The notes under the pieces are model-generated. The model had not been told where the DNA came from. It searched no databases and saw only the letters and a program-made list of their open reading frames with translations. A DNA stretch of 64,000 bases from Serpula lacrymans var. lacrymans S7.9 (lineage: Eukaryota; Basidiomycota; Agaricomycetes; Boletales; Serpulaceae), in the NCBI RefSeq assembly GCF_000218685.1, contig NW_006763291.1:124001-188000 (forward strand), read 5' to 3'. The position numbers and the translations under genes were made by a program. This document shows, one piece after another, positions 57,629 to 64,000 of the stretch; position 1 is the stretch's first letter; each line of letters begins with the position of its first letter.

Positions 57629-59285
57629 ATGTCTCTCGATTATGGAGTCAAATACACGCCCTCTACGGTATCCGCTGGTAACATTTCCATATCCGATTTG
57701 AATACCTACGGTATCAAACACGTCCGTATACAATGGGTTGACTTGATAAACAACGTCCGCTATCGCGTAGTCACCCTTTCTCATTTCAACAAACTGCTCA
57801 AGTCCTCTCGTCCGAGTATTTCTGTGACAAAATGTGTTTTTGGTCTCGTCTTTCTTGCCCTTGCTCCAGGGTTCAATGCAGTCGGAGAATATCTCTACGT
57901 GATAGAGATTTCGACACTCAGACTATGTTCGTATGCACCTGGACACGCTGTTGTCATGGGCCGTTTCGAAGAAAAAGTCCCCATTATGAGTCCCAGCCAT
58001 AGCCTTTCTGTACAAGTACCACTTTGCCCTCGAACAACCCTTCGCCGGGTTACTGAGTGAGTTTCTCATGCCTTTTTTTCAATATTATTTCTATTGACTC
58101 CCTCACATTTTTCTCAGAGACGCAAAGCGGACACTGGGTGTTGAATTCCTCGTTGGATTCGAGACAGAATTCATTCTTCTGAAGTCCACCAATCCAATTG
58201 TAGCAGTTAACAATCACGGCTGGTCGAACTCTGCAGCGCTCGGTGCCGGAACCGTGGAGAGTAAGGTCCTCGAAGAGATTTCAGACGCTCTCGTGGCTTC
58301 GGGCATAGAGGTACAGATGTACCATGCTGAGGCAGCTCCTGGTCAAGTAGGATAATTGACCTGTATCTCTTTTCTCGCTCATCGCTCTTACCCCCTAGTA
58401 CGAACTTGTAACCGGTCCCTTGCCTCCCTTGGAAGCTGCCGATGCGCTCATTCACAAACGAGAAACTATCTTTAATATCGCTAGCAAGCACGGTTTGCGA
58501 GCTACACTCGCACCTCGATTGTATAAAGATAGCTGTGAGATATTTCTTTCTCGAGACATCGGTGTTCGAGCTCATATCTCCTTTAGGTGGAAGTGCAGCT
58601 CATGCTCACATTTCCGTCCATAGTACACCTGGTCGTAGCAATGGGGAACTGTCGCAATCCGTAGAAAATGCACTGACCTCTATCGAGTCTTCATTCCTTG
58701 CCGGCCTCTTATCTCACCTCCCCTCTGTTACGGCATTCACTCTCCCTCTACCCGCATCCTACAGTCGGATGCTAGACGGTGTTTGGTCTGGAGGCACTTA
58801 TGTCTGCTGGGGAACCGACAACCGCGAGGCCCCGATTCGGCTATGTAACGCAAGCTCCCTGTCTTCACGTAACTTTGAAGTCAAGTGCATCGACGGGACG
58901 TCAAATCCATACCTTGTGCTTGCAAGTTTACTATCTGCGGGCTTGTCTGGTGTTAAAGATAGCCAGAAGCTGGATGTGAAAGATCTGAGTGATACTAAGA
59001 GTGCAGCACAGTTGGACGAATCTGAACGTCGAGCGATAGGAATCACGCAGAGGATGTCGCTCAGCTGGGAAGAGGCCCGACATAACTTGGCAAAGGACTC
59101 TGTGATTAAAGAGTACATGGGCCAAGCCATGGTCAATAGTTACTTGGATGTCAACGAAGTAAGCAAGCCCTCCTTGTTTGATTGAACCCCACTAATTGCG
59201 GTGTACTTCTCACCAGATATTAGCAAGAATGATGGAAGCGGAAACAGAAGCAAAGAAAGTGCAGCTCTTGGTAGAAAATTATTGA
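57629..59285 (+). CDS. Glutamine-synthetase-like protein (FluG/GlnA type)
   Basis: Five exons (57629-58056, 58118-58346, 58399-58534, 58587-59158, 59217-59285) give 477 residues. Visible features: HVRIQWVDLINNVRYRVV in the N-terminal beta-grasp domain, APGFNAVGEYLYV, RLCSYAPGHAVVMGRFEEK, GFETEFILL (ExE-type metal-binding), a GQYELVTGPLPPLEAAD motif, GGSAAHAHISVH (His loop) and FEVKCIDGTSNPYLVLASLL. This is the GS-I-like branch found in fungi and related to the C-terminal half of FluG, rather than the eukaryotic GS-II that makes glutamine. The substrate is probably a glutamate-like or amine compound and is unknown. It is convergent with the gene at 59401. Confidence 0.85.
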
Positions 59286-59400
59286 AGACCACTTTGTGTG
59301 CTTTTTATGCATGTGTGTTTAGACATATCAATACATACAAGAGGACGCACAAATTCACCAGTAATGATATATGAGCCTATAGACATTGCTTTGAGATGCA

Positions 59401-61228
59401 CTACGATTCTTTTGGCTGAGCCAAATTAGACCAGTGTGCAAATGCATCAATTTTGCTTCGCTTATTGAACTTGCGCCGCACGTCTTGCAGTTTCTTTTTG
59501 AGTAGCTGGCCATGTTTGGAAATGCGAAGAAGTACCACAGAAAACTCGTAGGCTTGGAGTGGGTCTGAGATGTTATACGACCGTATATTTCGTTCCATTA
59601 GATTTATTTTCTATGGTAGGGGGTGGTAAGGTGGCAATGAACATATCAATGAACACACTTACTTGTTGTTTGGACGAGTACCAAGCCATTGATAGTGCTC
59701 CTTCAGACCCAGACGTGACAAGGCCAAAAAGTGGAAAATCAACGATCCCTAAGGATCTCAGAAAATACAGTGCGGAAACTGTATACATTCGAGACTGGTT
59801 CAAAGCCTTGAATGTCGTAGTAACGTCTTTTTTCTTGTACTCCGCGGTAAGGACCGGCAATAATAGATCGTTGTCTATTTTCCTGTCCTTGGTTGCCTCC
59901 AGCAGATCAACTTTTTTCGACAGGGCTTGCAAGGACTTGGAGGGAGGTCTCGGAATAGTTACCTTGAAGATATTGTGCAGGAAGGAAAAAGGAGTTTTGC
60001 CCTTGACTGACTCCGTTTGTGAGGACGGATTGGGCCGGGACGGCTGAGGCTCAACGATCAGATATTGAGCTGAGCCCGAGAGTGCTGAGTTCAAGTGAAG
60101 TTAATAAGTAACTCTACAAATCAATTGTTTTCCTCACCTCTGTCATTCTGACCAGTACCAGATACCACCTTTTCCGCACCAGTACCAGATACTGCCGACT
60201 TTTCCGCACCAGGATGTGCTACCAAAGCAAGATTTTTCACGAACTTCCTGCCTTCGGACTTGCCAAGGATTTTAACGATTTTAGCGCAGACGCCTTCAAG
60301 GGGTACGACCAGAATTGCATCACATTTTCCACACGTCGGTTCTTGGTTGGTACGATGTTTGAGGGCATCAAGCACACTGGCTGCTGCATCATCCTTGACT
60401 TGGGTGATAAAGGAACTAGACTGAATGAGCGCCTGAAGAGCGTGAGTCTCGATATCTAGGTTTCCTTGCTCTACAGCGTTGTTGTACGCTGCTAAGCAAT
60501 GTAAACGATATTGAAGCGTTACTGCATAGCGTTCTTTCACGCCATCAGCAGAAGTTTTCGTTGCATCAAGGGCTATATTTCGAGGTGCATTTAAAGAACG
60601 TTCCAGCCTAAGCAAACGGTTAATTAGGCTTTAGGGCAGATTGCCTGTTACTTACAACACATCACAGTTTGTGCTGCCAGTGTATGTCGAGTTCGTGAAA
60701 AATTTGAGTAACAGATTGTCCCAATCATGGCGGCGTTCAGCTTCATTAGAATTACGTTTCGCCGCTGCAAGAGCTCGAGTATATGCACCATCGGAAGATG
60801 ACAACATAGAGGAGAACCGACTGGAGAGGAGTTCCATGATTTTGGTCTCCAGGTCTGGAACCTCGTTGCCAGCCTGGACATAGTTGTTATAATTTACAAA
60901 AAGTATTTTACGATGCCCTTCAATGCTAAGGTCTGTTCCAGGGAGGTCACTCTGCCTTGACGTGAATATATAAGATGCAGCACTAAGACTCAAGGAAACT
61001 AACCAATGTTTTCCAACTGCTTGGCCAGCAAAATTTGGTTGTCTCGTCATAAAATGTGATTTTCTCATTAATCTCTTTTGCTTGCAGTCCAGGGTTATGA
61101 GCAAAACTTGTTAACAAGATTCTACCGATCGTGAATGCTCTTCTATCAAAAAGCCAATTCGTAATCGATAATTCTTCATCTAAGCCATTCTCACTCTTCA
61201 TCGCAAAACTAGCCCAGCTGTCAGTCAT
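59401..61228 (-). CDS. Unrecognised multi-exon protein
   Basis: From the ATG at 61228 (MTDSWASFAMKSENGLDEEL), minus-strand exons continue as SDLPGTDLSIEGHRKILFV with YTRALAAAKRNSNEAERRHD (about 60690-60960), then RLERSLNAPRNIALDATKTS and AVTLQYRLHCLAAYNNAVE (60121-60615). A block from about 60080 has basic Ser/Pro-rich residues (LIVEPQPSRPNPSSQTESV) and TTTFKALNQSRMYTVSALYF. A last exon (YNISDPLQAYEFSVVLLRI) ends with SNLAQPKES at 59401. At least five exons. A short tandem repeat codes GAEKSAVSGTGAEKVVSGTG near 60150-60220. It is soluble by appearance. No family recognised. Confidence 0.6.
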
Positions 61229-61684
61229 GATTTAACACATTTAATGTATATGCTCTCACCTAGAGTTTGATAAATCTGTGTTCGACTTTTTGCTCGAGGA
61301 CTGCTGGCTGACAGCATGTTGATTTCCAGGGGGGCTTGTATCTCTAAATATCGATTGACCATATCATTTCTATCGCTACCGCTCAAAACTTGCTATGCTC
61401 ACATGCTCACTTTGCGGTCACTTTGGGTACCATCAACTTTGACACTTCTGCGGGGGATTGAGCATAGATTAAAGCGACGACGAGGAGTCTCACTAACAAA
61501 GTATATTTGGAGCTTCTGGGCTCATCATGTCCTTCCTCGTGAATAGTACCCAGATTCGTTGATGACATAGCTGGGGACCAGTAGCTAGGCTGAGAACGTG
61601 TAGCGTGTAATGGTGGGGTACGGGGAGGAGAAGAGGAAGTATCGCTGCTTTAAAAAGAAATAAATAAGGATGCATGCCCTGCAA
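61229..61684. other. Intergenic stretch
   Basis: Lies between the start of one and the end of the next minus-strand gene. Nothing recognised. Confidence 0.5.
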
Positions 61685-63022
61685 CTACAAAACTGAAAAT
61701 AGTAGGAACCTCGCGCATGTGGACACGTGTACGTCGCATGCCCACCTTGAAACTCGCTCCTTCCATTGTTCTCCTGATTCAGAGGAAATATCGATGAGAT
61801 CTGATCTCCAGTGCAGGGATGGATCCGCATCGACAGACGTTACTGATGTGGCGTTGATAAGGTCCTTGAAATACGACGATAATCCAAGCACAAATTGGGC
61901 CAATGATATGGCGGCCACTGGGTCGGTTAAATCGAATATGCCTAATGACGCCTTAGGCTGAGAGTTTGGGCTGGCACATGCGATATGGACCCCAGGCTAG
62001 AGAAGGGTTCAGTCGAGTCATAGAAGAGAGAAGAAGAGCTTACCAAATCTCCGCTCGTCCCAGAATCATGATCCAGCCAACCAAATAAGACTTGGCCAAC
62101 AGTTCCAGTCCCTTGGAAAATAATTCCGATAACTGGTTGGTCGATGTGCCAAACACGCCGTTGGTAAAGCATACTTGACATGAGAGGGATGATATTATAT
62201 TCGTCAGCAACCCCGATAATCGGGAGGACGGCGGAGAGATGACGACCGCGTGTGGGAAGAAGATGGGCGTGGATAGGAAACTTCGAAGAATGATTCTTTG
62301 AGCTACTCGTGTTTGCCTTCCTCTTCTTCGTAATTTCGCCGTTATCCCCATAGTTTTCGTCTCGTACATGAGAAGAATTGTCATCGCTAGAAGAGCTCGT
62401 ACAGCTGTCTTGTGAGGAGTGACATGCTGAGCCAGTGTCTTGATCTTCATCCGCTCGATCGACATAGTGGGCTATAATAAGTGATGCAAAGCCGTCGGTG
62501 ATTGGACCACTGGAGGAAACATCCTGCGAATGAGGCGCGCGTGGCCTGACAAAATATTCATCTTCACTAAAAATTGAAAATAAATCCGCGCGTCAAGTTA
62601 TCAGAAACATGCAAACTTCAAAAAAAAAAAAAGAGAAAAGATCATTACAGTATCGATATGTCTTCCGAGCAATGGAGAAATAGATGCTTAAGCATTGTGA
62701 TCCAAATTGGAATGGTGGGGCGAGGACAACCGTATGCAACGCTGCCACTGAGGGCGCGTAAATCAGACGAGGCCGTCATGACCAAGTCAAACACGACTTT
62801 CAAAGACGTAGAGCCGCCATAATTCTCGGTCGTTACTATATGATCAGTTGAGTATCCAGATAGAAGATCTACAGAATCAGAGGCACAAGGGGACGTGAAA
62901 GGGTATGGACCGGTGGCAAGCCAAGATGGGAGTGGCTGAGAAAGTAAGTCTGCGAGCTTCGCTACAGGAGGAGGCCAGTCATAAATATCTTCAAGCTCGT
63001 GAATCACTGTCGTCGCATCCAT
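61685..63022 (-). CDS. Unrecognised protein of three exons
   Basis: The ATG at 63022 (MDATTVIHELEDIYDWPPPV) is preferred; an in-frame ATG at 63166 adds 48 residues. Exon 1 continues through LLSGYSTDHIVTTENYGGS and KVVFDLVMTASSDLRALSG to about 62640. Exon 2 (about 62565-62041) carries EDEYFVRPRAPHSQDV, an acidic Ser-rich linker, and LPIIGVADEYNIIPLMSSML with PVIGIIFQGTGTVGQVLFGW. Exon 3 reads GVHIACASPNSQPKASLGI then TDPVAAISLAQFVLGLSSYF and stops at 61685. The motif order resembles a fungal protein of unknown function found as paralogues in Agaricomycetes; I cannot name it. Divergent from the pseudouridine glycosidase gene. Confidence 0.6.
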
Positions 63023-63312
63023 GGAGTAGAAGGTTATAGCGGTGGAATATGATGTGTAAGCCCGTGACCTGTTGCGATTGTTCCACTCGAGGTCTCTTGA
63101 ATCGTGTAATGCGTTGAGTACTAGCTTCCGTTTGAAAAGGAGAGAAGTCGTAGTTTTTAACGTCATTTACATGATACAAACCAGATCAATCCCACCTTGT
63201 CAGCTGCACTAAGTAAAAGTGGGATCACGTTTGACTCTGAACCATTGTGTTCCCAATTAGGAAGGTCTGGTCCACAACGGGCAGCCATTGACACCGGCCA
63301 AATCCGTTTTCA

Positions 63313-64000
63313 ATGTTTCAGAATAACTTGAAGATGAAGTTCTTCAAGTTCGACAGATCCATAGGCTTGCATTCACTCCATAAGCGCACATTCGCGTCAA
63401 AATTGCGCCGACATTCAAGTCTAGCACAAGCTCTCCGCAAGCAAGCTCCAATCGACATTCATCCAGAAGTCGAAGACGCGCTAGGTCGTAATATACCTGT
63501 TGTCGCTCTCGAGTCAACCATAATATCCCATGGCATGCCCTATCCTACTTCGTTGGAGACAGCTCAGTCTCTTGAGAGTATAGTCAGATCTACTGGCAGT
63601 GTGCCAGCCACTATTGCGCTCATTGGCGGTCGCATCAAGATCGGTCTCCAACCTCTCGAGTTGGAATACATTGCAGACACGACTGCAAATCCCAATATTA
63701 CCAAGCTTTCGAGACGTGATATTGCTCCAGCAATTTCTATGAAAAGGGACGGTGCGACAACGTGCAGCGCCACGTTGATATTCGCAGCTTTAGCAGGCAT
63801 TAAGGTAGATTTATAACCTTTTGGAATGAATTCTTTGCTGATGCAACATTTCTGAGTTAGGTCTTTGCTACAGGAGGGTGAAACGTTTTCTATCTGCATG
63901 GAAGTTCTTTTTTCTGACATCGATAATATTATACAGGTTAGGCGGAGTTCATCGTGGTGGAGAGCGCAGTTAGTAGTTTCCACGTCACCATCTTCTAACC
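63313..64000 (+). CDS. Pseudouridine-5'-phosphate glycosidase (PsuG-like), cut by window end
   Basis: Exon 1 (63313-63804) starts with a basic, Ser/Arg-rich stretch (ASKLRRHSSLAQALRKQA) that may target mitochondria. PsuG signatures follow: IPVVALESTIISHGMPYP, the ATIALIGGRIKIGL segment, LEYIADTTANPNITKLSRRD and SMKRDGATTCSATLIFAAL. After a 56-bp intron comes a 17-nt microexon (63861-63877, VFATGG), then an exon from 63937 reading LGGVHRGGE, the family's active-site segment. PsuG splits pseudouridine 5'-phosphate into uracil and ribose 5-phosphate; in many fungi it is fused to the PsuK kinase, whose part would lie beyond the window. The 3' end is missing only because the window stops. Confidence 0.87.

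Noticed and set aside
1..64000. CRISPR arrays, rRNA genes, bacterial operon signals
   Set aside because: None seen. The genome is fungal, introns are spliceosomal, and no regular short repeat-spacer array exists.

Overview
The window is nuclear DNA of a filamentous basidiomycete, most likely an Agaricomycete. Genes are interrupted by many short GT-AG introns of about 50-65 bp, are densely packed on both strands, and belong to families typical of mushrooms: a FunK1 fungal-type protein kinase, Rds1-like secreted ferritin-fold proteins, a BSC6-type transporter, a multi-exon P450 and a GH43 glycosidase. The species cannot be named from the sequence. Gene models were read by hand. Exon sums were checked as multiples of three for the FHA, cystathionine gamma-lyase, small membrane protein, ammonium transporter, GH43, glutamine-synthetase-like, HpcH/HpaI aldolase, first Rds1 and fourth 7TM genes.

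Region 1-7.6 kb is repeat territory. A decayed Ty3/gypsy gag-pol fragment on the minus strand (1131-4701) lies between two arms of about 1.13 kb that are reverse complements of each other (1-1130 and 4702-5832). A 416-bp solo LTR with a 5-bp target duplication splits its RNase H domain. A second end of the same LTR lies at 7513-7548, beside a tRNA T-arm-like remnant and a C-terminally truncated FunK1 gene.

Region 7.6-20 kb holds FunK1 (-), a BSC6-like MFS transporter (-), two tandem short-chain dehydrogenases (-) and a third, decayed copy. Region 20-27 kb is housekeeping: an FHA/coiled-coil/tail-anchor protein of STRIPAK type (+), cystathionine gamma-lyase (+), and a small single-pass membrane protein (-) divergent from an INO80 Ies2-like subunit (+). 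The Ies2-like gene is broken by a 100-N assembly gap.

Region 27.9-36.1 kb is a cluster of four Rds1-like genes, three intact and one a pseudogene. An HpcH/HpaI aldolase follows (-). Region 38-50.5 kb holds four paralogues of an unassigned seven-helix membrane protein, one frameshifted. They are interspersed with a mitochondrial-type protein and a cytochrome P450. Two of the four paralogues are near-identical inverted copies flanking the P450.

Region 52-64 kb holds an ammonium transporter with clustered GATAAG motifs upstream, a secreted GH43 enzyme, a FluG/GlnA-type glutamine-synthetase-like protein, two unrecognised genes, and the start of a pseudouridine-5'-phosphate glycosidase gene cut by the window end. 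No CRISPR array, rRNA gene or complete tRNA gene was seen. The most unusual material is the fold-back retroelement structure, the seven-helix family with its inverted duplication around the P450, and the Rds1 cluster. None is proven to be a new system.
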